This document shows positions 1 to 11,204 of a DNA stretch of 64,000 nt, piece by piece. The DNA lies in assembly GCA_019022495.1 (NCBI GenBank), contig JAFEKR010000027.1:281001-345000 (forward strand), read 5' to 3'. The notes beneath the pieces are model-generated. The model saw only the letters and a program-made list of their open reading frames with translations, made no database searches and was not told the origin of the DNA. Position 1 is the stretch's first letter, and each line of letters opens with the position of its first letter. Position numbers and translations under genes: made by a program. The DNA is from Epichloe hybrida. Its lineage: Eukaryota > Ascomycota > Sordariomycetes > Hypocreales > Clavicipitaceae.

Positions 1-107
1 TTTATTGACCTAGATTATGGTAATTAACTAAGTATCTAAGCTAGGTATGGAGTTACTAAGGCTTATGGCATTGGCATAGCCTAGATTAAATTAATAAATA
101 GCTAGAC
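1..107 (+). mobile_element. Copia-A fragment 1 (outer Ty1/copia element, left piece)
   Basis: This is the piece of the outermost copia element left of the Copia-B insertion. Its last five bases (TAGAC, 103-107) recur at 13686-13690, so the reading resumes there. Conceptual translation across the junction looks like the region between the copia protease and the GAG-pre-integrase domain, broken by stops. The 5' LTR and most of gag lie outside the window. Assignment rests on continuity with the better preserved pieces downstream. Confidence 0.7.
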
Positions 108-413
108 TGTTAGATTCACAGGGTATTGAATTCAATGTAATACAGTCGTGAGCCCGAAGAATAGTATTGTCATCGATTATCTATTCTAGGCTACGTTGTC
201 TGTTATCATGATTGATTAAGTTATTCAAAAAGAGAGGTAAAAGCTAGAAGTTACAATACATAAAGGGAAAAGGGGTTACGCGTTTGTGTCCCTATATTTC
301 CTAGCCAATTAACATGCTAGGTTATAGGTCACGTGCGAGGTCCGCGCGCAGCCTAAGCTTCTGCTAGGTAATTGCGGCTACGATGCGTAATTAATATTAC
401 CTTTGTTCTAACA
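108..413 (-). repeat. Copia-B LTR (3' LTR of the minus-strand element)
   Basis: This 306-bp repeat aligns without gaps to 13380-13685. About 40 positions differ and all the differences I found are transitions. Ends are TGTTAG and CTAACA on the plus strand. It contains a CACGTG hexamer at 330-335. The flanking TAGAC on its left is one half of the target duplication. Confidence 0.95.
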
Positions 414-2700
414 CTAGAACTTCTCTCTTTTAATATAATTATTAATGCGCAATATTAATCACAGAAATAAAAAAGAAAGATAAATTAAGAATATAATTAA
501 TAGGGGATATAAAGAAAAGAACTTATAGCCTACCTAGGCGTATAGTTACTAATAAAAGGGAAATAATAATCTTACTTAGCCTATAAGCCTATATAAGGAT
601 AAGTAAGTCCTTCTAAATCCCTTCTTTCCTTAAAATAACACATATACCACACTATAGCGTATATATAATATCTTCCTTCTCCTTAGCAATACCTTTATTC
701 TCCTACACACTACTATTAATTTCTATGGTTTACTAGGAGGGCCTAGTAGGCTAGTGTAGTTATAGCTACTAGGGATATTAACTATAGGGGCGTAAATCCC
801 CTATGTATTACTATCTTATCCCTATGGCTACCCTCCTAGAGAATTACCTTTTTCTCTTACCATATATATATTACATATAGGTAACCTATCCCTCTATCTA
901 GATAGTTATCCAGTTAGTTAAGATAAAGCTCTTAAGGACCTTATTAAGTAATGCCTTTATAAAGGCATTAGCTAGGTTATCCTCTCCGTTAATCTATTAG
1001 ATCTTGTAGAGTTCTTAGCGTTTATATAACTATTAAAGGGCTATAATATTAATTATTAGGCATTTCTCCTTTATTATACTAAGCTTAATAAGGCACTTAT
1101 ATAATAAGTATAAATCTATATATATAATAACTAGGATCTTTAGGAGCTTTAGTTAGTTAGTAACTAAGTTTAGGGTGGTTGTAATTATATAAGCTATATT
1201 AATACTAGCTACTATGCTATAGACTTCTAAGGTAAGCACGCTTTATATAACTCTCTTACTTTTTATTAAGCTAAAGTGTATAATATTACCTTTAATTATA
1301 AACTTACTATTAGTGTAGTCTTTGTTTACTAGGATAAGTATATATCCTAGTTGTAAGGATAGGTCCTAGTTGTTAGTAAAGGATCTATCTATAAAGGCAA
1401 AGAGCTTCGCCTTTTTAAGGTTAATTAGGATAAACATCAGACCTCTCTCTAGGTAATCTATCTACTACTTTAGGTGGTAATTAAGGGCTTTTATATCCTC
1501 TAGGGTTAGCTCCTAGTGTTATGTAGCAATAGATAGGTTAAAGTAAGCCTCTAGTTGGTAGATTAAGGTAATGTAAGCGCCTTAGGCCCTTTACTTAATA
1601 TATTTACGCTTTAAGTTAGTTATTAGAACTAACTCTAACTTATTACTCTGCCCTTTCTACTAGATCTTAATAGTATTATTCTCTAGTGAGATAATGCTAC
1701 TATTAAACGTAAGAGATTAGTCCTAAGTTAGGAATTACTTTAGCTTTATATTAAAGCTTACTATAGTAAGCTAGGTCTTTTCCTTCTTAGAGAACTTCTT
1801 ATCTAAGAGGCTAATTATATTATTAGTCTATATTCTAACGTAGGTAAAGTTAGGGCTTTCCTTTGTAGTTATAAGTAGGTAGGGATTATATATAAAGGTT
1901 TCTATCTAGAGGTTCTCTCTATAATACTTATAATACGTAACCTACTAGTGTGTTCCTACCTCTGCGAGCCTATAGAGGGGTTTTATAACCCTTAAGATTA
2001 TACTAGGCGGGTAGAGATACCATATCTGAATTAGCAAGCGCGCTAGGATTAACCACTCTAGCAATGTACAAGCCTATACATAAGCCTGATAGATATCTCT
2101 TAGCTAGATAAGGAATTTCCTTAATCTTACTGACGGGGCTATCGCGAGGATAAGACGTTAGCTTACGCGTTAAATTGTTAGGGCCTGTTGTAAGAGACCT
2201 AGAAGGTGTGCTAGGAATCCCAATAGACCAAAAGATCCGCCAATGCTAGCCGTTGCTAACATTGCACCTTACAATTACTTAAGACCTGTACTATTGCTTG
2301 CGCACCCTTATGGGCTGCCCTGTGGCCTCGCGCCCCACAACGTACAGCGCCTCACACCTGTGTAAGAATGGCCTGTTTCCCTTCATCCTCACACCCTTAG
2401 ATCATAAGGCGTGACTTTTTGTAGGGTTCTGTTGTCTTGCCCTTAATCTTATTGATAATCCAGGAATTAAAGATTTAAATCCCACTATGTTTTTCCTTAT
2501 TAAACATAATGAATTTAAATATACCTTGCTTAATTAGAGTGTTAATCTTTGCTTTTGTTAATAGCTTAAATAGTTTGCCTAGGGTCTTAATGATTTCTTC
2601 CTTACGTAGCTTAATTATAAGAGCTAGGTTACTATGTTCTTTTACTAATAGGAATATATTAGTATCTTAAGGTATTACAAGAGGGTTCTTCTATAGCCTT
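414..2700 (-). pseudogene. Copia-B reverse transcriptase and RNase H remnant
   Basis: On the minus strand the copia reverse transcriptase starts near 2700. It shows the stretch that normally reads RLVVQGY...LTQSPTIQRASQR, split after LTQ by the solo LTR at 2189-2356. The RNase H part near 1200-1410 has the DxSF(T/A)NN and GYI motifs seen also in Copia-E. It is riddled with in-frame stops and cannot be translated. It is closely related in layout to Copia-E, but the LTRs belong to a different family. Confidence 0.8.
2189..2356 (-). repeat. Solo LTR inserted in the Copia-B reverse transcriptase
   Basis: This 168-bp G+C-rich insert begins TGTGAGGC and ends CTTACA on the minus strand. It is flanked by the 5-bp duplication CCTGT (2184-2188 and 2357-2361 on the plus strand). 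Removing the insert and one duplication rejoins the copia reverse transcriptase motif LTQ...IQR in frame. No internal sequence remains, so it is a product of LTR-LTR recombination. Apart from the first eight bases it does not resemble the Gypsy-C LTR. Confidence 0.82.
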
Positions 2701-4599
2701 CCGCGTTCTTGCTTTAGTAGTATTAGTGGCACCGTGTTCTTATTACAGGCCTCTTACCCTTTTTCTCCTTTCTCTTTACTAGGGTTTGCTATTTTCTTTA
2801 CACTAGGATTATTATAGTAAGGCTTAATAGATATTAACCTAAAGGTCTTTAGGCCTCTAGGTATATTAAGTATATAGCTTTCTCTAGTAATCACTAGTAG
2901 CTTATATAGACTTGCCTATCCCTTGCCTTCTTACTAGACCTTAACCTGTAATCTAAGTGGCAGGCTAAGGGTCTTTAAGGTATCTAGGCTATTACATTTA
3001 GTAAGGGCCTTATTAACCTTCTAGATAGTGTAAAGTCTCTTAATCTCTTTAGTAGCCTTCTATACTATAATTATATACTATATAATATTAGGTAATAGTA
3101 GGGACTTATTTGTTATATATAGGTAGGCTTTAAAGATAAGGAGGGTTAGGATAAGGCTATTAGGGCCTGTGGTGTTATTTAGGGCCTTAATTACTATTTA
3201 AAGGGTAATAAGTTCTAGCATTGTAAGGCATTCGTGTCTAATTATATTATAGGCTCTTTAGAGCGGCCTATAATACCTTTTAACCTTCCCTATACTATAG
3301 TGTACCTTAATAGGGACTTCCTTAATTAAAATTAACATTAAAGCTACGAATTATCTGAATTTATTACTATAGAAGTTTGTTCTAGTATCTATAATAATAA
3401 AGTCCGGGGGGCCTAGGTAAGCATTAATCTAGCACATTCGGAGGGCTTCCTAGGTTATTTTCGCAGAGATATTATTAAGGAATTTCATTACATTAAACGC
3501 TATGGCTATATCTATAGCGTGGAGTGTAAGGCAGTTGCTATCTAGGTAAAAGATATTTACTATTACTTTGTAATTAAAGCTATACTTATCCTTAAGGGTA
3601 AATTTAAAGCAATTAGGGCTATCTACGTGCATTTAGCATTAGTAGCAGATTCTTATTAGCTCCCTAATAGCTTTAATATTAATATTATGCCCTAATCTAT
3701 AGAGAACCTCATGTAAACATTAGATTAATAGATATCTAAAGCAGCGGTATAGTTACTATAGCTTGCCTTCTATAAGGTAGCTCTAAGTAACTACTTCTTC
3801 TTTCTATATAAGAAGCATCTAGGCGTAGCCCTATTTATGTATAATAGGGACTTTAATATTCCCTTACTATAGCGTGTTCTTAGAGATATTAAAGTTAATC
3901 TTTAGATAGTCTATATTATTAAGGGATAAGAGAAATAGAGTGTTTATAGGGATAACCTAAAAGAGAATATTTCTAAAGGGAGTAAGCACATTAGCCACTC
4001 TAAGCGTAATAATCAGGTCTCCCACGCCGAATCTAACTAATACCTTCTTCTCTATTAATTTATTAAGCTACAATATAGGCATCTAACATTACAAAGCAAG
4101 GAATTAAGGGTGCCCTGCTGTAGAGAACTTTGTAGCTCCTATATTAGGTATAATCCCTTAGAATATTGCATAGGAATAGTAATCTTCTAATATAAATATC
4201 ACTAGGGCTTTATTCACAAGTTCCTGCTAAAAGGGGTCTTCTTTACTTAGACTATAATAAGCTGCTTACCTTGTTAGGAATTAAACCATTCTTTTGCTAT
4301 TAATCTAGGTTCTATAAGTAAAGAAGCTCATAAGTACTAGCCTATCTATATTATCAAGGCCGTCATCAAATCCAATACTCTTCATGTACTAAGCGATTTT
4401 ATTATTAACAAGGGGTTAGGACTCGTGTTCTCCCTCATACTAAGTAAGGAATAAATAATATAAGTCATTAGTCAGATCCGTAAGGTAGTGGTTCTTAAAG
4501 CGTTAATATACCTTCTTACAGTCCTCTTCAGGGTGCTTAGATAACCAGCATCCTTCCTTACCACATACGTAGCACTTCTTTATGCGGGGAGTACCTCCT
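2701..4599 (-). pseudogene. Copia-B integrase, protease and gag zinc-knuckle remnant
   Basis: Near 4540-4590 the minus strand encodes an intact copia-type zinc knuckle (CYVCGKEGCW...KH). Integrase is clearest at 3450-3632, where an open stretch reads like the start of the catalytic core (WHVDSPNC...KVIVDIFYLD). The WETLRMCWID and YLGPPDFIV motifs follow near 3360-3450. Later parts are full of stops. The right boundary is the Gypsy-C insertion point. Confidence 0.8.
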
Positions 4600-4801
4600 T
4601 GTGAGGCCCTACTCACAACACCAGCGCGCCAGCGCACCACTAGGCGGGCGCACCACGCCCTAGGGCTAGGTCCACGTGACACTAGTGAGTTACTACCTAT
4701 AAGTTAGTAACTTATATATATAACACACTTAGACCTAGTAAGCTTTAGTTAATATATAAATACCCCTATACCTCTTACCTAGCTATCCCTTTATTCTTAT
4801 A
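4600..4801 (+). repeat. Gypsy-C 5' LTR
   Basis: This 202-bp repeat starts TGTGAGGCC and corresponds to 10998-11199, with transition differences only. The G+C-rich first 80 bases contain short GCGCGCCAGCGC-type repeats and a CACGTG at 4673-4678. No standard TGG primer-binding site is readable immediately downstream, probably because it has mutated. Confidence 0.93.
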
Positions 4802-4859
4802 ATTCTAAAGCTTCTCTTACTAGCTACCTAAGAGTAATATAGGGGGGAGAATAACCTAA

Positions 4860-6380
4860 TTTACTAGAACTATACTATATATTACTTAGAATTAGCTAGA
4901 TAATAGTAATACTATAGCTAGGAATATACTATATTTTATAACCTTATTTAAAGCTATACCCTTTATTATAGTAGTAGAAGAGGTAGTAATTAGGGAGCGA
5001 ATTACCTAGCTTAAGTAACTTAAGGAACTATAGGATTAAGAAAAGGAGCTTACTAACTTAATATAATCTTATAGAGAACTAGTAAAAAGGGGCTAAAAAA
5101 ATAGTTTATCCTTAAGCCTTAGTAGCTAAGAAGTTAAGGTCTAAAATATTATAAAACTCTAATACCTTATAAACTTATAAAAGCATAAGATATAGCTTAA
5201 TAACCTTAACTATACCTTTAAGGGGGTAAAGAAGAAGTATTACTAGGATAACTAAAAGATTCTCTTTACACTTAACTATATATATATAAACTATTAGGCT
5301 AGATAGGACTAATATATTAAAGAATAACTAGCTAATAGTTAGAATTATCCTAAGGATAACTAGGATAAGTTCTAAGACTAAACCCTTATACTACTTAAAG
5401 ACTCCGCAAGTCATAATGTATAAATAGCTATATAGCTAGAAAATATAAAGTAAAAGGAGGGCTAGAGTCCTATTAAGTTTAGTATTTACTTAGATTCGCT
5501 AGAGAAACACCTAGAACATGCTCTAGAAAAGACTTATGCTCTTATATTCTTTATGAAATTACTTCCTAACTTATAAGATTATATTAACTTACACATAGAT
5601 ATTACTAGTCTAACATAAGAAGATATTATATAACTCACCTAGTGATTCTAGGAGGTAATATTAAAGAATAAGCAAAAGCTAAATAATTTAGAAAAGAAGG
5701 GGCTATATAAGGTAGCTTAACACTAAAGATGTAATTCCTTATAAGGGTATTAGCTAAATAAGGACTAAAGAGATAAGGATAAGGATAAGGAAAAGACCCT
5801 AGCTACCTATCTAAATAATAATAGACTATAAGGAAAAAGATAGTGCTTTAATTATAGTAGCATAAAGTATGTTATTTATAATTATAATAAGCTAAGGAAA
5901 GACTAGTAAGAGGGCTAGGAAAACTCCTAGAGGTAAAAGTAAAAGCCCTTACCTTTGCCTTAGACACTAGGGTACTAGTAGGACACTAATTCCACACACT
6001 AGTTACTATCTATAGGCATAAAGATATTAAAACAGCAGCGAATCTTAATAGTTACGCTAAGATTAATATTATAAGCGCTTAATTCATATAGACTTATAAG
6101 CTTAATTAGGCTAAGGCTATAATACTTATCTTAAAGGTAGTAGAGGCTCTAATAGTCCTCTAATATAGTGTCTATAAGGTGCTTATTTTAATTAAAGATT
6201 TATAGGGTAAAGAGAAAGACCTTAAGTTACTATATATAGCTATTAATAGGGACCTAAGAGCAAAGGGAAGCCTTATATTAATTAGAATATATATACTTAC
6301 AGAAGAACATATATATCTTTACTTATACTTATAAGAATAGTGGTTTAAAAAGAGAAAGGTAGCCTTTTTACTACTAACTC
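4860..6380 (+). pseudogene. Gypsy-C gag and protease remnant
   Basis: The helical, charged gag region is followed at 5844-5885 by a zinc knuckle. Its first Cys survives, but the second Cys, the His and the last Cys have all become Tyr codons (TAT). That is what G-to-A or C-to-T changes at TGT, TGC and CAC would give. A degenerate protease should follow between about 5940 and 6300, but I could not identify its active site with confidence. Confidence 0.7.
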
Positions 6381-9300
6381 CTTATAAGTTTATGAAGGTA
6401 ACGCGTAATAAGATAATTATATATGCTATTATAAGCGTAATAGAAGATAAGTTTATCTCTCTTAAAGATAAAGAGGAGGCGAAAGTATATAGAACTATTA
6501 AAGATATCCTAGAGGAACTACATAAATTTAAAGATATGTTTATATTAGATAAGGTAGGGAGCCTCCTATTAAAGAAGTTAACTAACCACGTGATTAATCT
6601 TATACTAGGAGCTATACCCCTGTATAGACTAATCTATTCTCTCTCCTAAAGTAAACTTAGGGAGCTCTAGGAATATATTAATAATAACCTAAAGAAAGGC
6701 TAGATAAGACCCTTAAAGAGCCTAGTAGGCATGCCTATCCTATTTGTGCTAAAGAAGGATAAAACGCTATAGCTATGTATTAACTATTAAGGACTTAATA
6801 AGGTAACGTAAAAGAATTACTACGCTCTCCCCCTGATTTTGGAGATCCTTAATTAATACTAAGGGGCCTGTTTCTTTTCTAAGATTAATATTAAGGACAC
6901 ATACTACTAAATTTATATTAAAGAAGGTAATAAATAGAAGATAGCTTTTTATATATATTACAGGCACTATAAGTACCTTATGATGCCTTTTAGGTTAATA
7001 AATACCTTAGCTACTTTCTAGAGTTATATCTATAAAGCGCTATATAGGCTAGTTAATACTATTTATATGGTATATCTAGATAATATCTTAATCTTCTCTA
7101 AGATAAAGGAGGAGCACACTAAACATATTAAGTAAGTTCTTAAATGTATAAGGTTAGTAGAGTTATATATAAAACCCTCTAAGTGCTTTTTTTATAAGGA
7201 ATTAGTAGAATTCCTAGGGTTTATTCTCTTTATTAATAGGATATTAATAGATACTTGCTAGGTTAATATAATTAGAGAATAGAAGGAGCTAATAAGTTTT
7301 AAGGATATATAGTTATTCCTTAGGTTTTATAACTTCTACTAATAGTTTATCTATAAATACTTTGGAATTATAGTATCTCTTTATATGTTAATAAAGGGTA
7401 GTTAAAATAGCATCTAAACTAGGAGGTTTATATTTAGAGAAAAGAAGTGGTTAGTATTTAACTAGCTAAAAGATACCTTTTAGTAAGCGCCTTTACTCTA
7501 ATACTATAACCTAAGTTAGGTAGTGTGTATTAAGATAGATGCCTTGATTTTCGTAATAGTAGGAATCCTATCTTAGTAAGACAATAAGGGCCATTAGCAT
7601 CTAGTAGCCTTTTAGTTAAGAAAGTTTATAGACACTAAATATAACTATAGCATAGCTAATTAAGAGCTACTTACTATAGTAAAGTTATTTAAACACTAGT
7701 AATATTATATTAAAGGCGTGAAGATACTTATAGAGGTCCTATTAGACTATTATAACCTATAGACCTTTATAAGGTAGTAGAAGCTAAATAGAAGATAAGC
7801 ATAATAGTGTATGTTCCTCTACCCTTTTTATTTTATAATTAAGTATAGACTAGGGAAAAGCAACCCTATAGATACACTATTAAGAAAGTCTAATTATAAG
7901 GGTAAACCTATATTAAATAGGGCACTCCTACTAGAGCTTTAAAGGAAGATAGTAAATATCTTTATAGTAAAAGAAGAAGTACTAATATATTAAAGAAGTT
8001 ATAGCGTAACGCTAGTCTTAGAACCTACTAAGGCAAGAGTGGCCTAGGTAGAAGGCTAGTTAGCTACTATAGATCTAGTAATAAGTTAGCTAAATAAGGG
8101 TAATTTTAAGGAGAAGGTAGCGTGTGTTTAAGACGTTAGTATAGCATAAGTAATTTAGGGGGCTATTATATTACTAAATCCCTACTAATCCGTGGCAAAT
8201 AAACTATTAGCGTAACTACTATAGAAGGTATAGGACTAAGATCTAGATCTATAAAAGCGCGGAGGTAAAGTTAACTCCTAAGTAAAAGGGAGGGGAAAAG
8301 CTAGTCTATAGTTATATAATATAAGGGGCCTCCTAATATATAAAGACTAGGTAGTTATTTCGCGGGAGCCTATCTTATAATAGGAGCTTTTATAGCTACA
8401 CTATAATAATCTATTAGTAAGTTACTTTAGGACTAAATACACTCTAGAGCTACTAAAATATTACTATTAGTAGCTAGTAATAAGTAAAGCTATTTTAGAC
8501 TATATATCTAGCTATAAAGTATACTAATATATTATAGTAAGATAGCACTGCCCCTATAGAAGCCTTAAATCACTGCTAATACTAAGGCGACTGTAGGCAG
8601 AGATCTTAATAGACTTTATTATAGGTTTGCTACTAGTGTAGCTAGGCAAGCAAGAAACTAATATAATCCTAGTGATTATAGACTGATATATTAAGTACTC
8701 TGTTTTCCTTCCTGTAAAGACTATAATTAACATAGCTAAATTAGTAAAGTTATTTTATAAGGAGATTAAGCTATAATTTAGAGCACTAGAGGGCATTATG
8801 TCTAATAGAGGGTTAGTATTTATAAGCTAATTCTAGTTAGAGGTATGTTACTAGTTATATATAAAGTAAAGGCTTTTGATAGTGTTTTACCCCTAAACTA
8901 ATAAGTAAATAGAGAGAATAAATTAGGTGCTTAAGTATTACTTATAATATTTTATTAAAGAGAACTAATAACTATAGCTAAAGCTACTCCTAATAGCCTA
9001 ATTTACGTGTAATAATACTATTAATAAGATAATAGGCTACTCCCCTAATTACACTCTTATAGGCTATTTACCTAAGTTTTGCCTTACTCTTAAGGGTAAG
9101 AGTATAGAGGGGGAGGTCCTAGAGGCTTATATATGTGTTAAAAAGCTATATAAGGTTAGGGAGAAACTAGTATATAACTAGGTAAGGGCTACTAAAGCGT
9201 AGGTAAAGTACTATAACTAGAGATATTAGCTAATAACCTTAAAAAGAGAAGACTTAGTACTACTATTAGCGAAGAATATTAGGCTTAAGGACGTGAAATG

Positions 9301-9650
9301 GAAGCTAAACCTAAGATTTATTAGGCTGTTTTAAATACTTAACGCTATAGGTAAATAAGCATACTAACTAGCGCTACCTGATAAGTATAGCTAATTATAT
9401 AATGTATTTTACGTTAGCCTATTAGAGCTATAGAATTGCTAGGAAGACGCCCTAGATAAGGATATACTAATACTAGACCTTAAAGATAATAATAATAAGT
9501 TTAAAGTTAAAGAAGTTAGGGATTATAGGAAGATATATAAAGGTAATAAATACCTAGTAAAATAGAAGGGCTAGCTAAGCAAATATAATTAATAGGTAGC
9601 GTTAGAAGACATAGAAGGCACTTAACGCGTAATTTAAGCTTTCTATTAAA
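6381..9650 (+). pseudogene. Gypsy-C reverse transcriptase, RNase H, integrase and chromodomain remnant
   Basis: An open stretch at 6392-6649 matches the N-terminal edge of gypsy reverse transcriptase (ending IYSLS). LCINYRGLNK-like and LPLILEIL motifs follow. The catalytic box at 7073-7084 reads YLDN instead of YLDD. RNase H lies about 7500-8000 and integrase about 8200-9300. Near 9500-9640 a chromodomain is recognisable (YLVKWKG-like segment, then an acidic end). The domain order is that of fungal chromoviruses. Stops throughout make it non-functional. Confidence 0.8.
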
Positions 9651-10980
9651 GTAAAATAAGTAGAAAGTATAGTAAGATATAATTAAGTTATAAGTAATAA
9701 GGGATAAGTAATTATAAAAAAGGCCTAGCCTTGTTAGCTACTATTATACTTTAATTAAAACCCTTATTAGACTATTTACTAAATAATAAAAGAAAAGATA
9801 CCTATAAGGAGGGGAGTCTTACAGGAAACCCTTCTATAGTTACCCTCTTATATATTAAAACGACGCTATTATAAAGGAGGTACTTAGTGCCCTTGCTCTT
9901 ATCCTCCTAAACCGCCACCTCTATTACCTAGAAAAACTAGTGCTTTACTACCCCCTAGGGTATAAATCCTAGATTATAATATTATAGCTATAAAGTTATT
10001 TTTTGCTTCTAGGAATTATAATATATAGTATAGTTTAGCTATAAAAGTTAGTAAATAGGTAGTAAAGAAGGAGTAATAACTTATAATCCCTAGGGCAGGG
10101 GTAGGATATATAGTAACTAAAAGTTACTAGTATGAAATAATATACTAATTATATGTAGCTAAAGCGGCCTACCTAGGGAGTAAGCAAAGGTCTAGAGAAT
10201 ACATAATAAAACATACCTAATAGACCTTAGTAGCCCTAGTTAAACTAAAGGAAATATAATAAGCTATATTAGCGTGATTAAACCCTAAAATAAGGTTTAG
10301 ATAATAGGTGCTAAAATAGCGGTAAGTTACCTTAGAAAACATATGATTATTAGGGTTATTAAGGTCCTAATTGCTTAGGGCATCTATTAAAGTTTTTACC
10401 TAATTAAGGGCAGTAAGAAAATCTAGAAAATCCCCTTATATAGTTAGTATTACCTAGAGAGATATAGGTAATTAGGGACTAAAAGAGTAAAGAATATAAT
10501 ATACTTACTATCTTGTAAGTATTACTGCGTTTAATATACTAGATATAATGCTTTAAATATTTCCCTTTAATAATAGTAGTTAGCGCGCTAGGGAATTAAT
10601 AGTTAATCTAAGGGATATTAGGCTTAGTAGGAGAATTCTTCTTAAAGTCCACGTAACCTATATGCAGATAATGTATATAGGAATATCCTCTTAAATAGAT
10701 GTTAGGGACGGCTATAATAATAACACTCTTAATGCTTTCCTTATCTAATTCTATTCTAATAATAAGGTAAGTAGTAAAGGTAAAGTTATAGTAACTAATA
10801 ATATAATAGTATCTAGGGAAAAGTTTGCTATAAATAAGAAAGGGAAAAGTTAGTAATATAATAGGGAGTCATAGGTAAATTTATACTTAAACACTAATAT
10901 TATTTATTATTGTTTTAGTATAGCTATCACTTAGCAAATAGCTATATAGTACTTACTAAAAGCTGTTTAGGAGCCTAGCT

Positions 10981-10993
10981 AAAAGTGGGGGGG
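10981..10993 (+). other. Polypurine tract of Gypsy-C
   Basis: A purine-only run ending in seven G's sits four bases before the 3' LTR. That is the expected position for the plus-strand DNA primer of a plus-oriented LTR element. Confidence 0.7.
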
Positions 10994-10997
10994 TAAT

Positions 10998-11199
10998 TAT
11001 AAGGCCTTACTTATAACACTAGCGCGCTAGCGCACTACTAGGCGGGCGTACTATGCCCTAGGGCTAGGTTTACATAACACTAGTAAGTCACTACCTATAA
11101 GTTAGCGACTTACACGCATAATACACTTAGACCTAGCAAGCTTCAGTCAATATACGAACGCCCCCATACCTCTTGCCTAGCTATCCCTTTGTTCTCACA
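10998..11199 (+). repeat. Gypsy-C 3' LTR
   Basis: Partner of 4600-4801. The first bases have changed from TGTGAGG to TATAAGG, while the end still reads CTCACA. CTCCT directly after it completes the target duplication. Confidence 0.93.
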
Positions 11200-11204
11200 C
11201 TCCT

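Larger units (their letters stand above)
4600..11199 (+). mobile_element. Gypsy-C: complete but dead chromodomain Ty3/gypsy element inside Copia-B
   Basis: This 6.6-kb element has 202-bp LTRs and the target duplication CTCCT (4595-4599 and 11200-11204). It lies next to the Copia-B gag zinc knuckle. A polypurine tract (AAAAGTGGGGGGG, 10981-10993) sits just before the 3' LTR and fixes the plus orientation. Gag with a mutated zinc knuckle, protease, reverse transcriptase, RNase H, integrase and a C-terminal chromodomain can be traced in order. This is the chromovirus layout. All frames carry many stops. Confidence 0.93.
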
